A DNA stretch of 64,000 nucleotides from Nigrospora sphaerica (Eukaryota > Ascomycota > Sordariomycetes > Amphisphaeriales > Apiosporaceae): assembly GCA_018287875.1 (NCBI GenBank), contig JAGVVL010000009.1, forward strand, positions 310,001 through 374,000, read 5' to 3'. The position numbers were made by a program, and so were the translations under genes. Below the pieces are notes generated by a model, which ran no database searches, had not been told where the DNA came from, and was given only the letters and a program-made list of their open reading frames with translations. Shown piece after piece: positions 11,229-22,057 of this stretch. How positions within the stretch are numbered: position 1 is the stretch's first letter; each line of letters starts with the position of its first letter.

Positions 11229-11358
11229 GGTTAGTTCAACACCCGCCACTGGGGCCAACCCAGACTTAGGCCTTCAATAAAGAATCGCTATCCTGCAAAT
11301 CACCAACAGCTTCACCTGTAAATAAAAAATGTGGCAATATGAGGCTATCACTAGTTTC

Positions 11359-11529
11359 GCCTATCAGGTCACGTGAGGAGCTACTGTGAACTACAGTAGG
11401 CCCTATGGAGCATGTAGGGAGCGATCCCCAGCTACGAGTATATAGTCTGCCATGTCTGGCCCTTTCTTTTGTCCTTTCTAATGGATAACCTTGAACCTTT
11501 CGCTTCCCACGCCCCCTTCAGTGCGACAT
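11359..11529. repeat. LTR-like sequence, copy 1
   Basis: About 170 bp sharing organisation and short identical blocks with 17537-17700. Both begin CCTA(T/C)CAGGTCACGTGA, have a TATA-like motif in the middle (GTATATAG here), and end in a pyrimidine-rich part followed by AGTGCGACA. This order looks like a small solo LTR, but no paired copy with an internal region is present, so the call is tentative. Confidence 0.35.
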
Positions 11530-11544
11530 GTCTTTAAGCGCCTG

Positions 11545-11901
11545 AACCTCCACCACCGGCACATAGGCAGACACCACCAGGATCGTTCGCTCGGCGAGCC
11601 GTATGATCGCTGCCGTTAAATCGGGAGAGGAAATGGGGACCTGCTCCACCTCCACATGTTTGTTGATTTAGAGCATGCTCCGGATGGCCCGTCGTCCCTC
11701 TCGGCATAGGGTCGGGGTCATTTTGACCCATTCCTGGTGCCCCATAGGTGTCGTGAGAATTCGTCCCTGAATCTTCCTCGCGTGTGGTTCTTGTATCGCT
11801 ATAACTGTTGCGTCCCGTATCGTTTCGTCGTTCATGAGGCTGTCCAGCACTGGTCCTTGCTTCCTTACGTTGTATTGGATCATGCGACACGTTTTACTCA
11901 T
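11545..11901 (-). pseudogene. ORF2 start (AP-type endonuclease fragment) of the second LINE family
   Basis: It begins with ATG at 11899-11901, overlapping the end of ORF1. It reads MSKTCRMIQYNVRKQGPV and then VIAIQEPHARK, the first two blocks of a LINE AP endonuclease (Asn in QYN, Glu in QEP). A stop follows RAIRSML near 11673. The same frame continues with endonuclease-like sequence (AAIIRLAERTILVVSAYVPV) up to about 11545, where homology ends. It is incomplete and inactive. Confidence 0.65.
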
Positions 11902-12960
11902 GTCGTGTTGGGTAGAGCTTCGGACAGTTCCGGCTGAACGATTCATGTGGGCCTCCATATGGGACGCACTTCAGTACGGGCTTTTCGCAACCGCGATAAC
12001 TGTGGCCCTGCTTCGCGCATCGTCCACAGGTCTGCGCGTTCTTGCATTGGAAGGCCTTGTGTCCGACCTGCTGGCAGTTGTAGCACTGCTCCGGCCGGTT
12101 GCGCCGCTCAAATGCTCGGGTGTAGCCCGTTTCGCCTCCGGCGTGGAAGAAACCCTCATTTAGGAATCGACGGGCGTCGGCCGCCTTCATTAGGTAGACG
12201 ACCATCGAGCCGTATGCATTCATGTTGTCCTTGCTTAGCCACACGATTTTGGCCACCGTTGTTTCGTTCTCTTGCCCAAACGCTTCGGCCGCGCCAGCTC
12301 GTAGCTCGTCGTTTTCGTCCAGGACCGCCGTGCGCTTCACGCTATCCACATTAATCGGATACAGTTCGTCTCGTAACACGCGCGCCCCAGGGATAGCTGT
12401 CATCTCCGCGGTTCGCTTCACCAGTTGGTGCTCAGTTTCGTTACGGCAGATAATCTTGATCCGTTGCGGCTTCCTAGGGTCCGTCATGACCGCGCGGCAT
12501 CGCCACTCTTTGTGCCCCTCCATTGCTCGGATCTCCTTCTCGATGGCATTTAGGACCGTACCGGCTAAGACGTTGGCTTGTTCGTCGTCTCCCAGGTGGG
12601 ATGTATCAATAGTGCAGTACAATGTGTCGGTGAACGAAGTTGGTATCGTGTTCATCGAGCTAAGGGTGCGGACGTTGCTGGGCTGGCTTGTCGGCGGCGT
12701 TCGCGCGATCTCCGCGTACGACGCTTGAGGGCTGCTGGTCTGGGCGCTGGCGTGGAGGGCCGGGCTGTTCTAAATGTCCTCTAATTGTTTTCAAATTCGC
12801 TGTAGCTCGCTCGAGAGCTGCCGGCTCTCGTTCTGCGACGCTTCGTATCGTTGGTTTATCTCCTGGATCGTGTCGCTCTGGGCAACCACCATCTGCTTCA
12901 AGTCTTGGATCTCGGTTCGGGAGTGCGCGACGAGCTCCAGGATCTTCTAGAGGTACGTCC
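11894..12960 (-). pseudogene. ORF1 (gag-like, zinc knuckles) of the second LINE family
   Basis: The open part runs from 12655 to the TAA at 11894-11896. It contains an RNA-binding-like middle region and two CCHC knuckles (CYNCQQVGHKAFQC and CGRCAKQGHSYRGC), then a third Cys/His group ending NCPKLYP. In the same frame upstream (to about 12960) there is a Gln/Glu-rich coiled-coil-like region and the motif SYAEIARTPPTSPASNVRTL. That upstream stretch contains stop codons near 12790 and 12775, so the N-terminal half is decayed. The stop overlaps the ATG of ORF2 by 8 nt. The role in a live element would be nucleic-acid binding and RNP formation. Confidence 0.75.
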
Positions 12961-13401
12961 CAGCGGCGCCGCCATCGCGGCTCTTCTCGGTCGGTTCGGG
13001 TGTCCCGGCTTCTCCACTGTCTTCTGCGTCTCGATTCGCTTTCTCTTAGATTTTGGCTGTCGGCTTCGTCGCGCGGTTTGATCGTCTGCTGGCCACCGTG
13101 GCGGGCTTCGCGATGGTCGTCGCGTTTGAGCTTGGCGACCCCACCACAATTGATTCCTCGGCACGGGCCGCCATGGTCGCGTCTTCGCGCCACCTCAGCT
13201 CCCCAGTTGCTGCGCGTTGGATAATCGAAGGGGGGCCGTCCAACCTAGCCCTATTTGTCCAGCGCCGGAGCCATTCCCCGCTTCTTTGCCAAACGCCTAG
13301 CTGGACGCCCCGAGACATAACCAGCCCATTGCCAAGTTGTTACGTATTGAGTGTTGCCAGTTCACCATAAGTGCCACGGCCTCATCTGCGCTTTATGAAA
13401 A

Positions 13402-16338
13402 ATGAATACCGAGCCTCTCGCGAAAGAATCAAGCTCCGCTGGCCCGGCAAACCCTTCTTCCAACAACCGGACAGAGAGAGGGGCCATCGCCGCTCAAGCC
13501 GTAAGTCACGCCTTAGCCCTGGTGATCGACCTAACCCGGCGAGCACCTTGTGGTGCGGCACCGCGTTCAGACGGAGGCGACCCGGAAGTGGGGGGAAGGA
13601 GGAACACCGGATTTCTTGCTTGCCCCCAAGTGCTCTGCGGTCCGCGTCAGGTGTAGACATAGTCGACAGGGCCAGATAGCTAACTTTATTTAACAGTGCG
13701 AGAACTGCCGAGCAGTAAGCTAAACGTCCACCTCTCCTTCGAGCCCCGACTGATCTTGACGGACCACAACAGAGGAAACAACGATGCTCCGAGGACCGCC
13801 CCAAGTGCATCGCCTGTCAGCGCATGAATGTGCGACACGGTTCCCCCCTCTCGGTCCAATGCAATCCGTTAACGGCCGTAGCTTGAGTGCAGATACCGCG
13901 AGCCCCAACCCACCAAGTAAGCGAGGACCCTGGGACAGCAGTCATGCCCGCCACGCATGACGCGACGTGACGCGACGCGAGGTGGTGGCCATCAACCCCG
14001 TGAGCCATGAGCTGACAACCGACAGGAAGGATAAGATTCTTGTGGAGATATTAGATCGCATCAAGAATCTCGAAGGAGACGTCCGAAATCTCGATGGAAA
14101 GGTCAATAGCATCAACCTTCGCGGCGCATTGCCCCTTACCGGCCTCGAGCCTTGCCAGAAAGCCATACTGGCCGAGTCGTCGTATGCCCCGGACTCGGCT
14201 CACTCCAGGGCGTGGGTAGCACCCACCGATGGGCAAACCCCGGCGGCAGCGACTGGCCCCTCCCGCCAAACGTACTACGTGTATGCCTCGGCAGCCTACA
14301 AGGTGCTCTCCTGGCCCTTTTTACAAAACACATTGGAGTCCTCCAAGCACCCCGGCGTAAACCTGGCGCCTCTCTTGAAAGAGAACGGACCGGCGGTGAT
14401 CCTAGGCCTACACGCCCGTGTCATCTCCCTGCCCGTGGATACGGTCGGCAGCGTCCTGGGTACGGACGGGACGCATTCGCTTAATGGCGTGCTGGAAACT
14501 AACCACCCCTCTGGCAATCTGCGTCTGGCGTCGTTTTCGATGAACTGGGAGGGCGTACATCACTTTAGCAAGGCATACTTTGACACTTTCAACCGCCTCT
14601 ATCCCATCATGGACCGCGATCTGTTCCAAACCGAAACACTTTCTTCCGTCGCAAGCAGCGGGTTCAGCGAGGGCACCAACGCAGCGCTTGCCTTTCTGGT
14701 CATGGCACTGGGCGAAGTTGCCATAGCTGGCATTCAAGGAAATCCTTTGACCCAGCGAAGCGGTGTAAAGGGCGGCACGCTGGAGCGGCCTCCGGGGCTC
14801 GCCCTCTTTAACCAAGCGAGAAGCCGGCTAGGATTTTGTCTCACGCAATGCAGTATTGAAAATGTGCAGGTCCTTGCACTAGCCTCGTGAGCCACCACCC
14901 ACCTGCTCTCCTTTCCCTCCTCTGTCTGCCTACAGCAGAAATCAACACTTCGACTGACCCCGGTGGAGTCTCTATTACCAAAGCTGTTGTTGCCACACGG
15001 TACGCATCTAGACCCCAGTTATCTCGCCTTGGACATGTCCTTAGCTAAGTCGCGGGGCATAGGACTTCTGGCGTATGACGGTTTCGGCATCGCTGGCATG
15101 CCAGGCGCTGCTGACAAGGCAAGTGATCCTCCTAGGTTCCCCCTTCTCGGCGGTCGGTTCTTCTTGACTAATTGCGTCAACCAAACACGACAGCCACCCA
15201 GAGGAACTAACATCGCACCGTGCCGATCTCATTCGCAGGCTGTTCTGGCACTGCAGCATGATGGAAACGTACCGCTCCCTCGCTACCCTATGCCAGCGGC
15301 GACTAACCACTTGGGCAGCTATCTAAACCTCGAGTTTGATATTCCCCTTACAGGGCTGGACAAGTTTGAGAGTCTTGTTGGCTTACCGGATTTCAGCGTC
15401 AGTTCCTTCTCTGAAGACGACTACGTAGGGCGCCAAACCTCGCATTCACGGGAGCACTTTGCGTCCCAGATAGCGCTTCGCAGGCTATTGGTCGAGTTCC
15501 ACACGACCTTGAGCGAGGGTATGTTGTGTTGTCTTGGGGCCTGGCTTGGAGAGGTACCCCTGGTATTTTGGGCCCATTCACCGCCACTTGGCACTAACAG
15601 AACCACGAAGTACCCAGGACCATAGAGACACAGGCGTTGGCAGTGACTATCAAACAGCTGTCTATGCAGCTCGATCAGTGGCGCGGGATGCTGCCGTCTT
15701 ATCTCTGCTGGCAAGAAGACCACGGTGAGAACACGTCGACTCTAGCAAAGCCAGCCTTTTCGTCGCCCATTTCAGGCCTGTCCAACAGCGACGTTTTTAC
15801 GGCCGACCTCAACATTTACACAGCTGCCGGCGATATTCAGTTGGCCATACTCCGGACCAGGTATTACTACGTGAGGTATCTCGTTCACCGGCCATATTTG
15901 TACAAGGCGCTTCACTATCCTGAAAGCATGACCCACAAAGATGTCGAGGGTGTTGCTATCGCCCTTGAGAGTATCCGTAAGCAGTCAAGGCGCGGCACCC
16001 CTTTGGGTTGCTTCCTTATCTTGCGCTATCATGCTAATACAGGCGCCTCAGTCCTTTGGCCCATCAGTATCTCTCCTGTACGGGACCAGAAGCGACTGGT
16101 GCCCTGCTTGTTCTGTTGGTCGCAGAACCTTCTGGTAAACCTGATTATATTGCACCTTTCCCAGCAGGTCCCGATTCTCATACGCATCCGCGCGACGCAA
16201 CTGGGAGAGCGGTTCGACATAGACGCCAAGAAGACCACGTCTCTCTACATTGATTGGATTGAGGATCTAAAAGACGTTGATGCCACGGCATTGTGGTGTT
16301 GGACGATGTTGAACGCGCTCTACTCCCTGGGAGAATAG
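13402..16338 (+). CDS. Zn(II)2Cys6 fungal-specific (MHR) transcription factor, many exons
   Basis: The zinc cluster is spread over four exons: 13402-13500 (MNTEPLAK... to AAQA), an 18-nt microexon 13697-13714 (CENCRA), 13773-13829 (RKQRCSEDRPKCIACQRMN) and 13882-13916 (LECRYREPQPTK). Joined, these give a canonical CX2CX6CX6CX2CX6C cluster. The 14026-14886 exon continues KKDKILVEILDRIKNLE (dimerisation helix). The middle homology region follows: FSMNWEGVHHFSKAYFDTFN, a segment ending FWHCSMMET, an intron 15269-15318, then YLNLEFDIPLTGLDKFESL. Later exons carry RPYLYKALHYP and end LYIDWIEDLKDVDATALWCW before the stop. All listed introns are GT-AG and in phase. The segment 14887-15215 could not be resolved into clean exons and may be damaged. 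Such proteins regulate metabolic genes in the nucleus; the target is unknown. Confidence 0.8.
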
Positions 16339-16416
16339 TGAAAGGAACGGCTGTTGGCTCTCGTGACGGCACTGCCGCACCAAGATGAGGCCATTGATGG
16401 GGCGGCCTGGACGTCT

Positions 16417-17118
16417 ATGGCTCGCCATACCTGTGTGGTGTGCACCATGAAAATAATAGTCGACGAGATTTTGGTCCGCAAAGCAATACTTGGCGGTACA
16501 GAGAGAACCGACCGTTGACTCTAGCCCAATCCTTCGAGAAGCTTAGGGCAACGGCGGATCGAGAGTTGGAGAGCGCTTCCACTACTTAGATACACACGGC
16601 CCCTAGGCTTTTAGTCGGTATCACACGAAAAAGGTCAAAGTTTGTCGCCAACCCCTTCAATGTTTAATGATGGAAGCCGCAGGCTCATTTTGTAGTGTGA
16701 TGGCCAAAGGCCAGCCTGCCAAGTCTGTCGCAGGGTCAATGCGCGATGCGTCTTTAACGCTAATCCTGGAGAGTCTCTGATCCAGATGCTTCGAAGAGAA
16801 AACCAAGAGCTCAAGAGGCGGCTCGCGAACGTGGAGTGGCTGCTTACGGCGTTGTGTGAAGGGCCCGCTAACACGAAAGCGCGGATTCGCGGCGTCAGTG
16901 TCGTGAGCAATGGCCGTATGTCTTCCCCATTGGAGGAATCAGGCGACCGCCCCCGGGAGACCAACGCTGTCGAATCCCTCCGCGTCCTCCTTCTCTTTTC
17001 GGCCGAGAGCACCCACGGCGACCGATTCTCACTGCTATATTTTCCTGGTTCCCACGCGGGCGACGGAGACGGTGCCTTCCGCTGTTCTACCGACATGGAC
17101 CCCAGAATGGTGTCGTAG
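16417..17118 (+). pseudogene. Zn2Cys6 transcription factor N-terminus, fragment
   Basis: From 16696 the frame reads CDGQRPACQVC, then RRVNARCVFNANP, the last four cysteines of a zinc cluster with correct CX6CX2CX6C spacing. A coiled-coil linker (MLRRENQELKRRLANVEWLL) follows, and the frame stops at 17116-17118 without any MHR. The preceding bases TTTTGTAG look like an intron acceptor. A possible first exon starts at ATG 16417 (MARHTCVVCTMK), supplying CX2C, but joining it gives one residue too few between the second and third Cys and the donor is poor. It could be a truncated gene or a relic; function as a regulator is unlikely without the rest. Confidence 0.5.
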
Positions 17119-17536
17119 TTTTCTGCCTCTCGCCTTCCCGCCATAAGGCAGGCGCGTCTTTGTGTCGCCTGGAAATAGCTCGAGCTCGGCCTCTGGATGC
17201 CCCGCAGATCGACCACCGTCACATCACTGCTGCTACTATGCCGGGCATAATGGGCAGTGACATAGGAATACCCGTTAGAACGGGGATATTTGTCTGCTTG
17301 TGGTAGATAGCCTCTACCCGCCTGGCTCGCCACTCGACGCAAATGTATGCCGTCCTAGTAGAGGTAAGGTTACTTAGGGATGGCAACTGGAGGCTTAACT
17401 TAAATTACCAGGTTGGGCTGGCGGCCCGGCCAACGAAGGTGCCTTTCACTATGGGTCCGATAGTATCGAGGCGCTGTTCGCGTAGTCGAGACGAAGAGGT
17501 TGGGCATGTGTCGCGAGACGAGCCTATTGTCACCAA
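17119..17536. other. Intergenic, no gene seen
   Basis: Sequence after the zinc-cluster fragment. Open frames on the minus strand are Ser/Arg-rich and look non-coding. Confidence 0.4.
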
Positions 17537-17700
17537 CAAGCCTACCAGGTCACGTGACCTTATGTAAGCTCAAGAGCCTAGCCTGTCAGGCTGGCTACGG
17601 AGCTACTATATCTACGTCTGGATCCTCAGATAGTTTTCCTTTGTTTTTCCAAATAGAACAACTAGAACCTCGTTCCTCACGTCCCATGAAGTGCGACAGC
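17537..17700. repeat. LTR-like sequence, copy 2
   Basis: Diverged partner of 11359-11529: the same start CCTACCAGGTCACGTGA, a TATATCTAC motif, a T-rich block and an end at AAGTGCGACA. It may be a solo LTR. Confidence 0.35.
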
Positions 17701-17891
17701 ATGAGTACATAAAATTTCGTTGTAGCATTCAGGCTTTCAAAACATGCCGTGCTGATGGCAAATTATTGGTTGAACGACCCGTGCACAACGACATTCTATA
17801 ACTAGCACTGTTTCATTTTTCTTTTTGCATTTATTTTTAGCATCAAAATGAGACAGAGTTAAAAGGAAGAGGAACCGTGTAGGGCGACTTA

Positions 17892-20110
17892 TCATTCCCC
17901 AACCATGAAAGCGATTGGTATGCTAAGACGCTCCCGTAGCACGTCAATTATCCCGCACCCCCGCCTATCGCAGAACGTGTCCAGAGCCTCGGCGGCGCGC
18001 CGAAGGGGCCGCATGTCAGCCGCGCTACTAGCGGCGGCAAGAGCACAGCCGACGAATAACGGGAGCTGGTTCTCCTGCTCAATGTAGCCGGCTGGGTAGA
18101 GCTCGCGCAAGACACCGTCGCACGCGTCCCGCACGTCGCGCAGCGCCATCCAGCACAGCCGGTGGAAGTGCATGTACGGGAACGCGTATTCGAGCGTCTT
18201 GGCGCCCGGCGCAAGTACCAGCGGACGGAGGAGCTGTGCCGGCGTCACGATTCCGCTGTCGGCTGCCTTGGTGTGCGGCGGCTGCTGCTGTGCCAACGTT
18301 GTCATCTTCTTGCGGAGCCGCATCGGGTCGACGATCTGCACGAGCTGCAACCAGCCATCGGGGCCTGCATTCTCCTGAAACAGGCTTCTATCGATAATCT
18401 AGCCCACGAGCGCGGACTTCAAGTCAATCTGCCCGCTGTCCTCGACGTAGCGCGGGACGAACATGGACAGCACGGAGGCGCCGGGGCGAAAGCCGCGGGG
18501 GCCGGCAACCGAGGTCAGCGCCGTTTTAGTTCGCCGGTTCTTCCCTAAAACCGCTTCTAAAATGCCCAGGTGTAGACAGAATTTAGCCGTCGCTTCGTCC
18601 GGCGTCATGGGGACATTACCGCCTACGAAGAAGTTGTCGGTGCCCACGAGAGTGTCGCAGATCTCCATGTCGCGCCGGCGGTTAGGAGGTAATAGCTTCT
18701 CCCGCATCGCGGCCTCGTACAGGTGGTAGCAGGACTGGATGGAACCCCAGGCATTTGCCAGCGCTCGGCCAGCGTCGCGATAACGATGGCGGTAGTGAAA
18801 GAGGAACAGGCCGCTTATGTCTGGAGACATGCGGAAAATCCGATGGCCCGGCGAGGCCGGCGGCGGAGTGCTTATTTTTTTGTACAGTTCTCGCTGCACT
18901 GGGAGCGGAGCGGAGCGCTCGAAGTCTCGGATATTCATCCGTAACTCCCGCAGCCCTTCGTCATAAAGAGGGGGCCAGCTCTGTGTTCGTAGGTTGGCGT
19001 GAAAGGAAAAGTGTGCGTCGAGGTCTTCAGCCATGACGGTCAATGCTGCCGCAGGGCGAAGAATGGCCTTTTGACGGCTGTGCTGAGCTGATACGTGACG
19101 TCGAGGAAGACCTGCGCGGCGAATACCAGGCCTAGTGTGACCTGCTTCGTGTATAAGGCCTCCGGCATGCTGCGCAGGAACTCGTCCTTCACGTAAAAGT
19201 CTGGCACGGCTCCCAGCACAGTGACGAGCTCGATGAAGAACGACACAAGAAGCGCGCGGTCCTGGCAGAACTTAGCACGGCCTGAGAGGCTGGCGCGATC
19301 CGGCGTCGGGTCGTGGATGCTGTACATGGCCTCGTTGTACAGTGGGACCTCGCCGGGCGAAACAGCGCCCACGAACATCCCGATCAGGCGCTCGGTGGTC
19401 AGGAAGGTCCCGTCGCCGTACGTGTCGTAGTTGAGGTTGTCATTGTTATTCTCGGGGCCGGCGTGGGTGAAGCAATCGTCGACCGCGAAGCCGCGGACCA
19501 TGGCCTGGACGAAGTGGAACCTGCCCAGGACGACGTCGAGTCCGCCATGGCGCACCAGCAGCGGCATAATGTTGGCCGTTGTATGCCGCACGAGTTCAAT
19601 TGCCGTATCAGTGGCGATAGCCGCGGCCGCGACGTCGAACACGCCGTTCTTGACGTTGGACCAAATCCACTTGATACACGCGCGCACATTGTTCATATCA
19701 TTGACGACGACCGTCAAGGCGAACAGCGCCTCCTCAAGCGTTGGCTCCACGTCGGCCTCGTACATTGCGTTGTCGACGGCAGCTGGTCGCTCGGCAGCGT
19801 GCATATTCGTAAATGTCGCGGAAAGCTTGTAGACGGCGGAGTGGTTAGCGACCTCGTCGAGGTCGTCGTCGCGCGGCAGCATGAGGGGTCGGACCGCGTC
19901 GCGGACTGCCTCCAGGACGCCTACAAAGTGGCGATGACCACCGTCTTTCTTCTCGATGGCCGCCTTGCCATGTTCGGCGAGCTGGTCACTAAAGGCTACG
20001 CGGGCGGCGATGACGCGGTCAATGGTCTTTTGGAAGTTGGGCGGTACCTTGACAGCCTTGCGGGCAACAAATTTGCCAGCGGGATAAAGCTGGCTACCAA
20101 CTGCTTCTCA
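17892..20110 (-). pseudogene. DUF6604-like protein gene, inactivated
   Basis: Read from right to left, the product begins near VASFIPLANL. It continues through KTIDRVIAARVAFSDQLAEHG, ALFALTVVVNDMNNVRACIK and CFTHAGPENNN, then FRMSPDISGLFLFHYRHRYR, GRALANAWGSIQSCYHLY and LVGTDNFFVGG, and ends IAFMVGE at 17892. This order agrees with large fungal proteins carrying DUF6604, whose function is unknown. Three lesions are visible. Near 20075 one base is missing relative to the second copy at 46.7 kb (TTTGTTGCC against TTTCGTTGCC). Near 19050 the frame changes before ALTVMAEDLDAHFSFH. An in-frame TAG lies at 18399-18401. The N-terminal part of the family is absent upstream of about 20110. High-GC codon use suggests that it was an expressed gene recently. 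Confidence 0.7.
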
Positions 20111-20130
20111 TCTAATTATCGCCGATGGCG

Positions 20131-20583
20131 TCTAGATCGACTCAATGCCACAGATACCGCCCATGCTGGCCTTCAGCAGGCTATTAGTTGCTAGCGCAAC
20201 GCTAGATAAGGACCAAGATCCACACACAAATAACAAGCGATAAAGTAAGGAAAGTGCGCCTTCTCATAAACATACTGGCGTTTATGGTGTACAACTGAGC
20301 TGTATCGATCAAGTGGATCAGCACTGCGTCTGGGCGGAGAGTGCAAACGCCATTGCCTTCTGTTGGGGGAGCGGGGATGGAGAACGGCAAACCGCCCACT
20401 AGCCAAGCTGGTGCTCCACGCCTAAAGTGGGGCTATTCGCAGTGTTGTTGTAATCAGGGCTACTCGCAGCACCTAAAAACGACGCAGCAAGCGCGCTCGA
20501 TGGCCAGTTCCGCTGACCTCCGCTAGCCTAAGCCTGACAATCTGCCGATAGCGCCTTGCAACCTTGGCAGCCAGCCTGGCCTG
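20131..20583. other. Intergenic, no gene seen
   Basis: Spacer between the DUF6604-like pseudogene and the transposase relic. No element ends or coding frames could be supported. Confidence 0.4.
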
Positions 20584-21390
20584 TTATTTGGTACGCTTGC
20601 GCCAGGTCTCAACATCATCCTTCAAGACCCGTTGAGCGGCCAGGACATCGTTTTCGGCCTTCTGTCTGGCCATCTGCCGTGCCTCCTGCTGAGTCAACGC
20701 TCCGCCAGCCTGTAGGACACTTTTTTATGATTCTATTGTCTGGCAGCCACTCTCTTAGCATATTTTGTACGGCTATGCTTCCTCTTCGTGTGGTGGAGCT
20801 CCGCGGTATTGGATTTGAGGCCGTTAAGGCTATGCTCCACCGTTTTGTTACCCACGAGGCCTTTCTCTCGTAATTTTACCTCCAACAGATAGACTTGGCG
20901 CATCACCACTGGCGTCTCAGGATCCTCTTCATCACTATTTCAAGGTTCTGGCATTGGTGTGTGTCACGCGTTGCGTAACCCTTTGAAGGACCTTCTGCGG
21001 GTTGAAAGGACAGAGGCCAGTCTGCTTTTAAGCAGTGCGTATGATTTCAGGCTTAAGAGCGTTACTCCCGACCTCTTCGATAATAGATAGGAACTCCAGC
21101 TTCATCATGTGCATTGAACCATCGCGAACGACTCGATCAAGACTTTTCGCAAGGTAGTGTTTCAAGGGTTGGAAGACCGCAACATCTAAAGGTTGCGGAA
21201 TATGTGTGAGGTGCGTTGATAAGCCGAATGAAACGATGTAGTGTTGGTCGCAGAAATCTATGAACTCATTAATGTGGTGTCCCATGGCCATCCATAATCA
21301 ACAGGCGATAGGTGCCGGTTGAGCGTGAGTGACTTTCGAATTGGCGAATCCAGTCGAGACCTAATTGAATTGCCGGTTTGGTCCTTAGCT
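20584..21390 (-). pseudogene. DDE (pogo/Tc1-type) transposase relic, C-terminal part
   Basis: On the minus strand, GLDWIRQFESHSRSTGTYRL leads into LLIMDGHG (second catalytic Asp). After a frame change near 21280 comes EFIDFCDQHYIVSFGLSTH and then IPQPLDVAVFQPLKHYLAKS (third catalytic Asp). The tail region with ALTQQEARQMARQKAENDVL ends at the TAA 20584-20586. The order matches fungal DDE_1 transposases of the pogo superfamily. The N-terminal DNA-binding part and the first Asp are missing, so this is a dead fragment. The sequence is different from P1-P4. Confidence 0.7.
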
Positions 21391-22057
21391 ATTAGCTGAT
21401 CGAAGACGTCTGGAGGCGCTTGCACACACCCATTTTCGTCAGGACCAGTCCCCGACCTCTCGAAGGCTTGCCACTGCTTCCAGCGCTTCTTGCACTCCTT
21501 GAAACGTGACCGACACTTGGTCCACGTCCACTGCGATGGCGGAAAGCCGCGTGAGGCCATCATCTCTGCCATTTCCTTATCGGCCTTATGCATTTAGGTG
21601 TCGAGTTATTAAGGACATCAAGCCTATTTCGGCTGGGAGCTTGCCGAGGAGACGGCTCGGAGTCGGTCTCGATATCGACGGTTAAAGTCGGTCGGACTGC
21701 ATCTCGGAGGGCTAGGGTCGGCGGGCCTGGCAACGCCAGCCTGGGCTGAGACCAGTGTGGCCTTCCAGGGCGTCGCTGGCTGTCCAATGACCACGCAGGC
21801 CGGCCAGAGCCATCGTGGAAGACTTCGCTAGGTTGGAGGGCTGGGGCTGGGCTTGCTGACAGCGAGGTTGGCGATGGCGTCAGTTGCTGCGGTTGCGGCT
21901 GTGTATTGACCTGTATCGAAGACCGAGCCTCGCTAACTTGGTTGGCCTGGCTGGCCTGCAGAGGCTCAACACCAAGTCCTTGTACCTCAGCCATCGTAAC
22001 AATCTTCCATTGCAATTGCAAGGGCTTCGGCTGCAGTGGAACGCTGGAATCCATCAA
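21391..22057 (-). pseudogene. Myb/SANT-like DNA-binding protein fragment
   Basis: The first frame (22057 to 21560) codes for a Gln/Pro/Ser-rich region. The overlapping frame to about 21400 contains EMAEMMASRGFPPSQWTWTK and CRSRFKECKKRWKQWQAFE. The spaced tryptophans with basic helices are typical of trihelix/Myb-SANT-like proteins, which in fungi are often tied to transposons. The two frames are linked only by a frame change near 21590. The 3' end runs into the transposase relic near 21390. It could be a relic of an element-encoded accessory protein. Confidence 0.5.

Larger units (their letters stand above)
11530..13193 (-). mobile_element. Remnant of a second LINE family (5' part only)
   Basis: On the minus strand this is the end of a gag-like ORF1 followed by the first part of an ORF2 endonuclease. 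The reverse transcriptase and 3' end are missing, cut at about 11530 next to an LTR-like sequence. The proteins are clearly different from those of L1-L8, so this is a separate family of fungal non-LTR element. Retention of the 5' part with loss of the 3' part points to a later deletion or rearrangement rather than incomplete reverse transcription. Confidence 0.75.

Noticed and set aside
10626..11258. Minus-strand open frame opposite the laccase
   Set aside because: Antisense shadow; the plus strand carries all copper-binding motifs.
13967..14025. Start codon at 13967 for the regulator
   Set aside because: This stretch is the intron between LECRYREPQPTK and KKDKILVEIL; the upstream zinc-cluster exons give a better gene model.
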